A stretch of DNA of 64,000 nt from assembly GCF_007858365.1 (NCBI RefSeq), contig NZ_VFIO01000004.1, positions 62,001 to 126,000 of the forward strand, read 5' to 3'. This stretch comes from Pseudomonas saxonica. Lineage in GTDB: Bacteria > Pseudomonadota > Gammaproteobacteria > Pseudomonadales > Pseudomonadaceae. The stretch's first letter is position 1. Every line of letters begins with the position of its first letter. Made by a program: the position numbers and the translations under genes. Below are positions 9,089-18,090 of this stretch, piece after piece. The notes beneath the pieces are model-generated. The model had not been told where the DNA came from, made no database searches, and saw only the letters and a list, made by a program, of their open reading frames with translations.

Positions 9089-10486
9089 ATGAGCAGTCCA
9101 GCTACGGTTGCACCGAAGTTCCCTGACAGTATCTTTCGCGCCTACGACATTCGAGGCGTCGTGCCAACCACGTTGACTGCTGAAACTGCCTACTGGGTAG
9201 GACGGGCCATCGGCTCCCAGAGCTTGGCTCAGGGCGAACCCAATGTGTCGGTAGGGCGCGACGGCCGCTTATCTGGCCCGGAACTGGTTGAGCGTTTGAT
9301 TCAAGGTGTAGCGGACAGCGGCTGCCACGTCAGCGATGTGGGCCTGGTGCCAACACCCGCGCTGTATTACGCCGCGAACGTGCTGGCAGGCAAGTCGGGG
9401 GTGATGCTCACAGGCAGCCATAACCCGTCGAACTACAACGGTTTCAAAATCGTCATCGCGGGCGACACGCTGGCCAACGAGCAGATTCAGGCGCTGCATA
9501 CACGCCTTAAAACCAATGATTTGACCTCAGGCGAAGGCAGCATCACCCAAGTCGATATTCTGCCGCGCTATTTCGATGAAATTACCAAAGACATCAAGCT
9601 GGCCAAACGCCTGAAGGTGGTGGTCGACTGCGGTAACGGCGCGGCCGGGGTCATCGCGCCCCAACTGATCGAAGCGTTGAATTGTGAAGTGATACCGCTG
9701 TTCTGCGAGGTAGATGGCAACTTCCCCAACCATCATCCGGACCCGGGCAAACCTGAAAACCTGGTGGATTTGATCGCCAAGGTCAAAGAAACCAACGCTG
9801 ATCTCGGGCTGGCCTTCGATGGCGACGGCGACCGTGTAGGCGTGGTGACCAATACGGGCACGATGGTGTTCCCTGATCGTTTGTTGATGCTGTTCGCTCA
9901 GGATGTGCTAACACGTAATCCAGCTGCCGAAATCATCTTCGATGTGAAGTGCACGCGTCTTCTGACCCCTCTGATCAAAGAATATGGCGGCCGTCCCCTG
10001 ATGTGGAAGACCGGCCATTCGTTGATCAAAAAGAAAATGAAAGAAACCGGAGCTTTGCTGGCCGGCGAGATGAGCGGGCATATTTTCTTCAAAGAGCGCT
10101 GGTTCGGCTTTGATGACGGTATTTACAGCGCGGCCCGCCTGCTGGAAGTGCTCAGCAAGCAGCAAATGAGTGCCGAAGAACTGTTTGAGACCTTCCCGAA
10201 CGATATTTCTACGCCAGAAATCAATATCGATGTGACGGATGAGAGCAAATTCAGCATCATTGACGCCTTGCACGACGCTCAATGGGGTGACGACGCCAAG
10301 CTGACCTCTATTGATGGTGTCCGCGTCGACTACCCGCACGGCTGGGGCCTGGTTCGCGCATCCAACACCACCCCGGTGCTGGTGCTGCGATTTGAGGCTG
10401 AGTCCGAGACCGAACTGCAACGTATCAAGGATGTTTTTCACGCTCAATTAAAGCGTGTGGCACCTGACCTCTCCCTACCGTTTTGA
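9089..10486 (+). CDS. algC: Phosphomannomutase/phosphoglucomutase AlgC
   Basis: 465 residues. It interconverts hexose 6- and 1-phosphates (mannose and glucose), supplying alginate, LPS, Psl and rhamnolipid precursors. Signatures: IFRAYDIRGVVP at the N-terminus, the phosphoserine loop GVMLTGSHNPSNYNGFK, the metal loop LAFDGDGDRVGVV, the sugar-specificity loop GEMSGHIFFKERW, and the phosphate-binding RASNTTPVLVLRFE. I chose the ATG at 9089 because homologues start MSSP/MSTA a few residues before the RAYDIRG block; GGAG lies about 12 bases upstream. The longer frame starting at 8999 is unsupported. Next to argB, as in P. aeruginosa PA5322/PA5323. Confidence 0.97.
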   Translation: MSSPATVAPKFPDSIFRAYDIRGVVPTTLTAETAYWVGRAIGSQSLAQGEPNVSVGRDGRLSGPELVERLIQGVADSGCHVSDVGLVPTPALYYAANVLAGKSGVMLTGSHNPSNYNGFKIVIAGDTLANEQIQALHTRLKTNDLTSGEGSITQVDILPRYFDEITKDIKLAKRLKVVVDCGNGAAGVIAPQLIEALNCEVIPLFCEVDGNFPNHHPDPGKPENLVDLIAKVKETNADLGLAFDGDGDRVGVVTNTGTMVFPDRLLMLFAQDVLTRNPAAEIIFDVKCTRLLTPLIKEYGGRPLMWKTGHSLIKKKMKETGALLAGEMSGHIFFKERWFGFDDGIYSAARLLEVLSKQQMSAEELFETFPNDISTPEINIDVTDESKFSIIDALHDAQWGDDAKLTSIDGVRVDYPHGWGLVRASNTTPVLVLRFEAESETELQRIKDVFHAQLKRVAPDLSLPF

Positions 10487-10512
10487 TCGACTTTGTAATA
10501 CCGGAGCCCTGA

Positions 10513-11418
<906 letters not shown>

Positions 11419-11425
11419 CCCATGT

Positions 11426-11466
11426 AAAAAAGCCCCCGCCCGGACATTCCGGGCGGGGGCTTTTTT
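11426..11466. terminator. Bidirectional terminator between argB and pyrE
   Basis: AAAAAA, stem AGCCCCCGCCCGG / CCGGGCGGGGGCT around ACATT, then TTTTTT. It serves both converging genes. Confidence 0.95.
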
Positions 11467-11490
11467 GTGTGCGCTGTTTTGCTGTGCGGG

Positions 11491-12153
11491 TTAGATCCCG
11501 TACTGCGCGCGATAGGCTTCTACCGCTGGGAGGTGCTGTTTGAGTGTTGCGTCTTGGGCCAGAAACTCCAGTACCTGGTTGAGCGAAACAATGCTGACGA
11601 CCGGAATTTTGAAGTCACGCTCAACTTCTTGAATGGCCGACAGCTCGCCGTTGCCACGCTCCTGACGGTTCAGGGCAATCAGTACGCCTGCTGCGTTTGC
11701 GCCTTGGGCCTGAATGATCTGCATGACCTCACGGATGGCGGTGCCCGCCGTAATCACGTCGTCGATGATCAGCACGTCGCCTTCAAGCGCAGAGCCAACC
11801 AGACTGCCGCCTTCGCCGTGAGCCTTGGCTTCCTTACGGTTGAAACACCACGGCATATCGCGTTCGTGATGTTCCGCCAATGCCACAGCCGTGGTCGCCG
11901 CCAAAGGAATACCTTTGTAAGCCGGGCCAAATAGCACGTCGAAGGAAATACCGCTGTCTACGATCGCGGCGGCATAGAAGCGCCCCAGTTGAGCCAGCGC
12001 TGAACCGGTGTTGAACAAACCGGCATTGAAGAAGTAAGGACTGGTACGCCCGGACTTCAAGGTGAACTCACCGAAGCGCAAAACGCCGCGATCAATGGCA
12101 AAACGGATGAAGTCGCGCTGATACGTTTGCATGAAAAAGGCCCTGGATACCAC
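11491..12153 (-). CDS. pyrE: Orotate phosphoribosyltransferase
   Basis: 220 residues (enterobacterial enzymes are about 213). It joins orotate and PRPP to form OMP in pyrimidine synthesis. The PRPP-binding motif is [17 protein letters not shown]; the flexible catalytic loop contains [16 protein letters not shown]. Divergent from crc across about 60 bases, the same arrangement as PA5331/PA5332. The codon at 12151-12153 is an ATG. Confidence 0.96.
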   Translation of the reverse strand: MVSRAFFMQTYQRDFIRFAIDRGVLRFGEFTLKSGRTSPYFFNAGLFNTGSALAQLGRFYAAAIVDSGISFDVLFGPAYKGIPLAATTAVALAEHHERDMPWCFNRKEAKAHGEGGSLVGSALEGDVLIIDDVITAGTAIREVMQIIQAQGANAAGVLIALNRQERGNGELSAIQEVERDFKIPVVSIVSLNQVLEFLAQDATLKQHLPAVEAYRAQYGI

Positions 12154-12176
12154 GGATTTAGCTAATTAGTATGACG

Positions 12177-12193
12177 GCGTGTATCATACACGC
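12177..12193. promoter_or_regulatory. Perfect palindrome in the pyrE-crc divergent promoter region
   Basis: GCGTGTATCATACACGC: eight-base perfect arms around a central C, 22 bases before the crc ATG and 24 bases before the pyrE ATG. TATCAT inside it could be the crc -10, with TTAGCT 18 bases upstream as a weak -35. A regulator bound here would block one or both genes. Confidence 0.45.
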
Positions 12194-12214
12194 ACGTGAT
12201 TTTTGGGGCCATTT

Positions 12215-12994
12215 ATGCGGATCATCAGTGTGAACGTTAATGGCATTCAGACGGCAGTCGAGCGCGGTTTGCTCAGTTGGCTGCAAGCTCAGAATGCCGA
12301 CGTTATTTGCCTGCAGGACACCCGCGCCTCCGCCTTTGAGTTGGACGATCCGGCCTACCAGCTGGATGGCTACTTTCTTTATGCCTGCGAAGCTGAAGTT
12401 CCTGCCCAAGGTGGCGTGGCTTTGTATTCGCGGTTGCAGCCGAAAGCCGTCATCACGGGGCTTGGCTTCGAAACGGCGGATCGCTACGGGCGCTACCTGC
12501 AAGCTGATTTCGACAAGGTCAGCATCGCGACCTTGCTGCTCCCTTCGGGGCAGAATGGCGATGAAGACTTGAATCAAAAATTCAAGTTAATGGACGACTT
12601 TGCACGCTATCTGGATAAACAGCGCCGCAAACGTCGCGAGTACATCTATTGCGGCTCGCTGTATGTGGCGCAACAGAAACTCGACGTCAAGAACTGGCGT
12701 GACGGCCAGCAATCTCCTGGTTTCCTGGCGCCTGAGCGGGCCTGGATGGATGAGATTGTCGGCAACATGGGCTATGTCGATGCCCTGCGTGAAGTCAGCC
12801 GCGAAGGCGACCAGTACAGCTGGTGGCCGGATAACGAACAGGCCGAGATGCTCAATCTGGGCTGGCGTTTCGATTACCAGTTGTTGACGCCGGGCCTGCG
12901 CCGCTTTGTCAGAAGCGCTCGTTTGCCGCGTCAGCCACGCTTCTCGCAACATGCGCCGCTGATCGTTGACTACGACTGGACACTGACTATCTAA
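12215..12994 (+). CDS. crc: Catabolite repression control protein Crc
   Basis: 259 residues, exonuclease III-like (endonuclease/exonuclease/phosphatase fold), starting MRIISVNVNGIQTAVERGLL. In Pseudomonas Crc has no nuclease activity; it works with Hfq on A-rich (AAnAAnAA) sites to stop translation of genes for less preferred carbon sources. The length equals that of P. aeruginosa Crc. The ATG at 12215 is chosen over one at 12203 from homologue starts; the local Shine-Dalgarno is poor. A possible target, the citrate-type transporter gene with AACAATAATAA over its ribosome-binding site, lies 3.6 kb downstream. Confidence 0.97.
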   Translation: MRIISVNVNGIQTAVERGLLSWLQAQNADVICLQDTRASAFELDDPAYQLDGYFLYACEAEVPAQGGVALYSRLQPKAVITGLGFETADRYGRYLQADFDKVSIATLLLPSGQNGDEDLNQKFKLMDDFARYLDKQRRKRREYIYCGSLYVAQQKLDVKNWRDGQQSPGFLAPERAWMDEIVGNMGYVDALREVSREGDQYSWWPDNEQAEMLNLGWRFDYQLLTPGLRRFVRSARLPRQPRFSQHAPLIVDYDWTLTI

Positions 12995-13008
12995 GTGTTT
13001 TCGCCGTC

Positions 13009-13046
13009 AAAAAAAGGCCCGTATCGGAAGATACGGGCCTTTTTTG
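13009..13046 (+). terminator. Terminator of crc
   Basis: A-rich run, stem GGCCCGTATC / GATACGGGCC with a short GAA-type loop, then TTTTTT, 14 bases after the crc stop. The stem is identical to the rpmG terminator at 3819-3854. Confidence 0.9.
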
Positions 13047-13160
13047 TATGCCGAATTTGTCGGGGCCGAGTGATCCGGCGGTCATGCTGTGGCGTTGAGG
13101 GATACAGTGCCTACATACCAGGAAACAGCCTGCCAAATTAAGGGAAATGGCTGATAGCAA

Positions 13161-13242
13161 CTTAATAAAGCTGCCCGATACAGTCCGCGGACTTCATCGG
13201 TTAGGCCTGTAGAGGTCGCGGTGTCTCCGGCACTTTATTAAG
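13161..13242 (+). promoter_or_regulatory. Long-range hairpin over the ribosome-binding site of the 13253 gene
   Basis: CTTAATAAAG (13161-13170) and CTTTATTAAG (13233-13242) are exact complements 62 bases apart. The helix can extend by TGCC/GGCA past one bulged C. The right arm contains the AAG of the AAGGAC Shine-Dalgarno (13240-13245) of the next gene, so folding would hide the site. It could alternatively be a DNA operator. Confidence 0.5.
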
Positions 13243-13252
13243 GACATACGCT

Positions 13253-14629
13253 ATGTACATGAGACTTATTCGTCGAGATGATCGCGAACGGCTGGGTATT
13301 GGTTTACACCGGATTGAGTCACCATTTTTTGCCCAAAGTAAGGTTGAGAGCGCCTTAAGGTCGCCTTTCAGCACGCTGAGCTTATTTGACATTGACACCA
13401 CGTGGCCAAGCGGCCGGCCGCTAACGCATCAAGAAATAGTAAAAGGCGTCGAAGAAGGTACGTTTTTGTTGGTGACGGATGATCCTTTTAGTCCGTTGAG
13501 TGAAGACACCTTCAATAAGTATTACCACATCACTGGCCGAGGCTGGCCAGGAAGTTTTGCTGCGCCTGCAGAGCCTGAGAAACCGACGCCGGCAAAGACA
13601 GAACCTGTTCTTAGACAAAAGCCGAAGCCACAACCCGAAGAACCTGGCTTCTATATCGTCATGAAAAGCACCACGGGCGAACGATTGAAAACCGCATTGT
13701 TCGCGGCTCAAGATCCTGCAGTAATGAGTAAGTTTGAGGCCTTAAATCCGAACCTCGGCAACATCAACGCGGGGACCATGATCGTATTAAGCGATCCGAA
13801 TAACCTGCACTGCACCCGAGAAGAAGCCATCTTGATGCAGGCGGCGGCCAAAACCAACGATGCAATCAAAGAACTCAGCCCAGAAGAAGCGGACTTTATG
13901 GTGAGGCACCGTGAAGAGTTCGAATCCTTTTTTGCTCACGCGTCGACGTCCATCGGCATGGGCGAGGCGATGTTTGCCAAAAACCTGGACGATGTGAAAC
14001 AGCTCATGAAGGATATTGAAGCGCTGCATGTCAGGACATTTGAAGCCAGTGGTGGCCTAAGAACCGCTGAGTTCTTTGCCGAACGTAAGCGTTTGCTGTC
14101 ACAGCTTAATACGCATCTCACCGCTCTGACCCGCAAAAGTATCGGGTTCCCTGACCACCCTAATCTCAAAAGTGCGCTGGGCATTTCCAGCCGCAGCCTG
14201 GTTCATCGCTGGACGTTGGCAGGCGGAGCGGATCAAATTCCCGGGTATGCAACTCATATTGAAGGCGTGTCCAGGGCTGCCAAGTATGTGAAGTACGGTG
14301 GCTGGATTGGCACCGCTATTGGTGGCGGCGCGTCAGTCATGAAGGTTCAGGATGTGTGTGCAGCGGGTGATGCAGAGGCTTGCAGGAAAGTTAAATTTAC
14401 CGAGGCGGGAGGGTTCGTTGGCGGCATCGCTGGAGGTGCAGCTGCGGGCGCAGCTCTAACAGGAACAACTGTCGGAATGGCGTGTTTAGCTGTTGGCCCA
14501 CCAACTGTTGGTATTGGCACATTAATCTGTGGCGTGTTAGTTGTCGGGACTGGATCTCTTGTCGGAGGTTTAATTTTGGGTGCGGCCGGAGAAGAGCTCG
14601 GCGAGGTTATTTATGAGCACAGCAAATGA
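13253..14629 (+). CDS. Putative glycine-zipper effector with LysM-like segment (candidate antibacterial toxin)
   Basis: 458 residues, not assigned to a named family. It has no signal peptide. Residues 1-100 are a polar domain of unknown fold. Residues 100-131 are a proline/lysine/glutamate linker (PEKPTPAKTEP). Residues 132-183 look LysM-like: FYIVMKSTTGERLKTALF, then FEALNPNLGNINAGTMIVL. Residues 190-345 are helical and charged. From about 349 to 446 the protein is dominated by glycine, alanine and valine, with repeated GxxxG-type spacing (GGFVGGIAGGAAAGAALTG, GTGSLVGGLILGAAG), which could insert into membranes. The stop overlaps the start of a three-helix membrane protein (ATGA), as in toxin/immunity pairs. 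AAGGAC precedes the ATG by seven bases. The region is AT-richer than its neighbours and sits between crc and DUF4870. The toxin role is inference. Confidence 0.6.
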   Translation: MYMRLIRRDDRERLGIGLHRIESPFFAQSKVESALRSPFSTLSLFDIDTTWPSGRPLTHQEIVKGVEEGTFLLVTDDPFSPLSEDTFNKYYHITGRGWPGSFAAPAEPEKPTPAKTEPVLRQKPKPQPEEPGFYIVMKSTTGERLKTALFAAQDPAVMSKFEALNPNLGNINAGTMIVLSDPNNLHCTREEAILMQAAAKTNDAIKELSPEEADFMVRHREEFESFFAHASTSIGMGEAMFAKNLDDVKQLMKDIEALHVRTFEASGGLRTAEFFAERKRLLSQLNTHLTALTRKSIGFPDHPNLKSALGISSRSLVHRWTLAGGADQIPGYATHIEGVSRAAKYVKYGGWIGTAIGGGASVMKVQDVCAAGDAEACRKVKFTEAGGFVGGIAGGAAAGAALTGTTVGMACLAVGPPTVGIGTLICGVLVVGTGSLVGGLILGAAGEELGEVIYEHSK

Positions 14630-15012
14630 GTACCGCTGAATACATTTTTGGCTATACCGGAGGATTGGTTCTACTGGGTGTTTTAGTTTGGATCAGTATC
14701 GCTCTTCATTTGGCCTATACCAAGATAGATCTGATATTGACTCATTTAAAAAACTGCCCTGCGATAATGGTAAGAGCTCCATTGCGACATGGAGGACCGT
14801 GGGGGAAGTTATTGCTGGTTGGAGGAATTTCAGGAATTATCACATTCCCGAATTTTTACTTAAAAAGGGGTGAGTTAAACGCAGACGATTTATCCAAGCT
14901 GCCCTTCATGCTGAGACGAAAGCTCTTAATTATGCACTGGAGTGTCATTCTGCTTTTAAGCGCCGCTTTTATACTATGGGTTATCGGGAAAATCGTTGGC
15001 TGGCATCATTAA
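14626..15012 (+). CDS. Small inner-membrane protein, candidate immunity partner
   Basis: 128 residues with three likely transmembrane helices: about 6-32 (YIFGYTGGLVLLGVLVWISI), 59-79 (WGKLLLVGGISGIITFPNFY) and 104-124 (WSVILLLSAAFILWVIGKIV). Its ATG overlaps the stop of the preceding gene by four bases, so the two are translationally coupled. No known family recognised. Size and topology resemble immunity proteins of pore-forming bacteriocins, and the partner's C-terminus looks membrane-active; together these suggest protection of the inner membrane. It uses AT-rich codons (TTA, ATA) unlike the surrounding genes, a sign of transfer. A terminator follows at 15086. Confidence 0.6.
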   Translation: MSTAEYIFGYTGGLVLLGVLVWISIALHLAYTKIDLILTHLKNCPAIMVRAPLRHGGPWGKLLLVGGISGIITFPNFYLKRGELNADDLSKLPFMLRRKLLIMHWSVILLLSAAFILWVIGKIVGWHH

Positions 15013-15085
15013 ACCCGCTCCAATCCCAGTTTTGCTCTTACTGACTTATAAGCTCACCTCAGCGTGCAACGCTGTTCACTAAAGC

Positions 15086-15125
15086 AAAAACGGCGCCTAC
15101 CCAAAAATGAATAAGCGCCGTTTTT
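15086..15125. terminator. Terminator after the 13.2-15.0 kb gene pair
   Basis: AAAAACGGCGC and GCGCCGTTTTT form a stem around an A-rich loop; the flanking A and T runs allow function in both directions. Confidence 0.85.
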
Positions 15126-15153
15126 CTTGGTCTTCACCGCAGCTCTGAACAGC

Positions 15154-15174
15154 AAGACACTCGGTCAGTGTCTT
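15154..15174. repeat. Short perfect hairpin AAGACACT/AGTGTCTT
   Basis: Eight-base perfect arms around CGGTC in the 220-base gap before the convergent DUF4870 gene. No T run follows on either strand; role unknown. Confidence 0.35.
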
Positions 15175-15232
15175 AAGTAAACAGCAGTGCGCCCCTGCGT
15201 GGGCCTTTTTGTCTGGAACCGCGCAGTAACCT

Positions 15233-15601
15233 TTACTTGATCGGTCGCCACGTGAAGGGATAGCGATAAGCGATCCCGTCATTAGCCTTGACCCCGGCAA
15301 TCACCACCAGTACGACGGCGCCAATCAGCACCAGCCCCAGCAAGGCAAAGCCGATCAGCACGAACATCAGTACGTAGCAAATAGCCGAAGCTATCGCCAC
15401 AGTGATCTGGAAGTTCAGGGCTTCCTTGCCTTGGTCGTCGATGAAGGGGTCGCTGTCGCGCTTGAGTTGCCACACGATCAGCGGCCCGATCAGGCTGCCA
15501 AACGGGAACCACATCCCCAGGAACGCCGAGAAGTGACAAAACATGGCCCATTTACGAGCGTCGCGGCTCGGTTCGGGTTTTGAAAGGTCCAGCTCGTTCA
15601 T
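15233..15601 (-). CDS. DUF4870 family membrane protein
   Basis: 122 residues. N-terminal SRDARKWAMFCHFSAFLGMWFPFGS and the block VWQLKRDSDPFIDDQGKEALNFQIT are diagnostic of DUF4870 (Tic20-like small membrane proteins). Three to four hydrophobic segments end in a short YRYPFTWRPIK tail. Function unknown. Its P. aeruginosa counterpart (PA5333) lies between crc and rph; here the gene pair at 13.2-15.0 kb separates it from crc. GGAG lies upstream of the ATG. It is 35 bases downstream of rph on the same strand and may be cotranscribed. Confidence 0.88.
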   Translation of the reverse strand: MNELDLSKPEPSRDARKWAMFCHFSAFLGMWFPFGSLIGPLIVWQLKRDSDPFIDDQGKEALNFQITVAIASAICYVLMFVLIGFALLGLVLIGAVVLVVIAGVKANDGIAYRYPFTWRPIK

Positions 15602-15636
15602 GGCGTTCTCCAGATAGGGGTTGAAGGCTTGGGCAA

Positions 15637-16359
15637 TCAGTCCGCCAATGCAGCTTGCTGCAGAGCGAAAATCTCGTTCATGCCTTTTTGTGCCAATGCC
15701 AGCATGGCGTTCAGCTCTTCAGGCTGGAACGGCGCGCCTTCGGCAGTGCCTTGAACTTCAATGAAACCACCGCTGCTGGTCATGACCACGTTCAGGTCGG
15801 TCTCGGCTGCCGAGTCTTCAGGGTAGTCGAGGTCAAGCACAGGCACGCCTTGATACATACCCACCGATACCGCTGCAATCATTTGCTTGATCGGGTCGCC
15901 ACCTTTGAGGCCGCCACGTTTCTTAATGACTTTGAGGGCGTCAACCAGCGCCACCATGGCACCCGTGATCGAGGCCGTGCGCGTGCCACCATCCGCCTGG
16001 ATTACGTCGCAGTCGACGTACAGGGTAATGTCGCCCAGCTTGGACATATCGAGTGCGGCGCGCAGGGAGCGGCCGATCAGGCGCTGGATTTCGAGTGTGC
16101 GCCCGCCTTGTTTGCCGCGGCTGGCTTCACGCTGATTCCGGTCACCGGTGGCGCGTGGCAGCATGCCGTACTCGGCGGTTAACCAGCCTTGGCCTTGGCC
16201 TTTCAGAAAGCGCGGCACGCCGTTCTCGACGCTGACGGTGCAGATGACTTTGGTGTCACCGAACTCGACCAGTACAGAACCCTCTGCGTGTTTGGTGTAG
16301 TTGCGGGTGATGCGGATCGAGCGCAGCTGATCGGCAACGCGACCACTTGGACGTTTCAT
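15637..16359 (-). CDS. rph: Ribonuclease PH
   Basis: 240 residues, the usual length. It is a phosphorolytic 3'-5' exoribonuclease that trims tRNA 3' ends. Recognised from [60 protein letters not shown] and [18 protein letters not shown]. The gene is complete, unlike the frameshifted rph of E. coli K-12. AGGTA precedes the start. In P. aeruginosa yicC lies on its far side; here a transporter gene does. Confidence 0.97.
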   Translation of the reverse strand: MKRPSGRVADQLRSIRITRNYTKHAEGSVLVEFGDTKVICTVSVENGVPRFLKGQGQGWLTAEYGMLPRATGDRNQREASRGKQGGRTLEIQRLIGRSLRAALDMSKLGDITLYVDCDVIQADGGTRTASITGAMVALVDALKVIKKRGGLKGGDPIKQMIAAVSVGMYQGVPVLDLDYPEDSAAETDLNVVMTSSGGFIEVQGTAEGAPFQPEELNAMLALAQKGMNEIFALQQAALAD

Positions 16360-16612
16360 GTGGGATACCTGTACGGGACGGAAAACTGTCGAGCATTATA
16401 AAGGGCATGGCTTCATAGAACACGCCTAAAAGCACCCGCTGCCCCTGGCCGCAGCTATACGCCCCTTTGAGCATCGAAAACGGCCTGAACGGCATCAGAT
16501 ATTTCATCTGCGAAAGCTGGCTGAAAGCATTCCCCTCTAACATCCCGTCATCACCGGCATAAGACCGGCCGGCCTGAACTGCATTGCCTCACGCAGTCAG
16601 CGCCAAACCCAC

Positions 16613-16623
16613 AACAATAATAA
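16613..16623 (+). promoter_or_regulatory. Hfq/Crc target (CA motif) on the citrate-transporter mRNA
   Basis: AACAATAATAA contains two overlapping AAnAAnAA matches directly before the AAGGGTGAC ribosome-binding site of the gene at 16634. In Pseudomonas, Hfq with Crc binds such motifs and blocks translation when preferred carbon sources are present. Confidence 0.7.
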
Positions 16624-16633
16624 GGGTGACTTT

Positions 16634-17941
16634 ATGCTGACCTTCCTTGGCTTTGCCATGGTCATTACGTTCATGTACCTGATCATGACCAAGCGCCTCT
16701 CGGCGCTGATCGCCTTGATTCTGGTGCCTATCCTGTTCGCCGTGTTCGGCGGTTTTGCCCCGAAAATCGGCCCGATGATGCTTGAAGGCATCACCAAACT
16801 CGCCCCTACCGGGGTGATGTTGATGTTCGCCATCCTCTACTTCGCCTTGATGATCGACTCCGGCCTGTTCGATCCGGCCGTGCGCAAAATACTCAAACTG
16901 GTCAAGGGCGACCCGCTGAAAATTGCCGTGGGCACCGCCGTGCTGGCGCTGGTGGTGTCTCTGGATGGCGATGGGGCAACCACCTACATGATTTGCGTGG
17001 CGGCCATGCTGCCGCTCTACCGCCGTATCGGGATGAGCCCGCGGATCATGGCCGGGTTAATCATTCTGGCCGGGGGCGTGATGAACATGACCCCGTGGGG
17101 CGGGCCTACTGCGCGCGCTGCCAGTGCGCTGCACGTTGATCCATCCGACATCTTTGTACCCATGATCCCGGCCATGCTCGCGGGCTGTGCGGCCATTCTG
17201 GCCATCGCCTGGTGTTATGGCCTGCGTGAACGTGCCCGCCTGGGCGAATTGCACCTGCAAGGCGATGACGTCGATCACAGCGAAATCAGCGTCTCGCAGT
17301 TCCCGGATGCACGCCGTCCGAAGCTGATCTGGTTTAACGGTGCGCTGACCCTTGCCTTGATGGTGGCCTTGATTGCGGGTCTGCTGCCCTTACCTGTGTT
17401 GTTTATGGTTGCGTTCAGCATTGCCATGATCGTCAACTATCCGTGCCTGCAACAGCAAAAGGATCGGGTCGCGGCCCATGCGGGCAGTGTGCTGGCCGTG
17501 GTCGGGTTGATTTTTGCGGCGGGTATTTTTACCGGAATCCTGTCCGGCACGGGCATGGTAGACGCTATGTCCAAAAGCTTGCTGGCGGTTATCCCGCCCG
17601 CGCTCGGGCCTTACCTGGCAGTCATTACCGCGTTGGTGAGCATGCCGTTCACCTTCTTCATGTCCAACGATGCGTTCTACTACGGGGTATTGCCGGTGCT
17701 GGCAGAAGCCGCCAGTCATTACGGAATTACCGCCGCCGAAATGGCCCGTGCGTCCATTGTCGGGCAGCCCGTGCATTTGCTGAGCCCGTTGGTGCCTTCG
17801 ACCTACTTGCTGGTGGCGCTGGCCGGTATCGAATTTGGCGATCACCAGCGATTTACCCTCAAATGGGCGATTCTGGTGTGCCTGTGCATCATGGTCGCGG
17901 CATTGCTGCTGGGCACCTTTCCATTGTTCAGTACGCTTTAA
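16634..17941 (+). CDS. CitMHS-family citrate/metal-citrate:proton symporter
   Basis: 435 residues with about twelve hydrophobic segments, starting MLTFLGFAMVITFMYLIMTK. It belongs to the CitMHS family, which imports citrate, often as a Mg or Ca complex, with protons. Family blocks: DSGLFDPAVRKILKLVKGDP, LDGDGATTYMICVAAMLPLY, GGVMNMTPWGGPTARAASAL, and FTFFMSNDAFYYGVLPVLAE. It stands alone, with no sensor pair or citrate lyase beside it. The Crc target motif overlapping its leader indicates catabolite repression. The exact co-ion cannot be told from sequence. Confidence 0.92.
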   Translation: MLTFLGFAMVITFMYLIMTKRLSALIALILVPILFAVFGGFAPKIGPMMLEGITKLAPTGVMLMFAILYFALMIDSGLFDPAVRKILKLVKGDPLKIAVGTAVLALVVSLDGDGATTYMICVAAMLPLYRRIGMSPRIMAGLIILAGGVMNMTPWGGPTARAASALHVDPSDIFVPMIPAMLAGCAAILAIAWCYGLRERARLGELHLQGDDVDHSEISVSQFPDARRPKLIWFNGALTLALMVALIAGLLPLPVLFMVAFSIAMIVNYPCLQQQKDRVAAHAGSVLAVVGLIFAAGIFTGILSGTGMVDAMSKSLLAVIPPALGPYLAVITALVSMPFTFFMSNDAFYYGVLPVLAEAASHYGITAAEMARASIVGQPVHLLSPLVPSTYLLVALAGIEFGDHQRFTLKWAILVCLCIMVAALLLGTFPLFSTL

Positions 17942-17953
17942 ACCCACACGCAC

Positions 17954-18090
17954 CCGTAGCAGCTGCCGCAGGCTGCGTTCGGTTGCGAAGCGGCCGTAAA
18001 TTCAGAGCGCTCGGTTCTACCGACACGCTGAGGCTTCTGTTTTTTTACGATGACGCTGTCGCCGGACGCAGCCTGCGGCAGCTGCTACGG
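17954..18090. repeat. REP doublet (REPIN-like), copy 1
   Basis: Two inverted copies of a palindromic unit, CCGTAGCAGCTGCCGCAGG...CCTGCGGCAGCTGCTACGG, about 137 bases in total, separated by a variable centre. Same family as 25784-25891 and 35486-35620. REPINs are non-autonomous repeats mobilised by RAYT transposases in Pseudomonas; no RAYT gene is in this window. Confidence 0.85.

Noticed and set aside
13253..15012. Prophage or type VI secretion fragment
   Set aside because: No phage structural, integrase, Hcp, VgrG or PAAR sequence is nearby; only the two genes are present.
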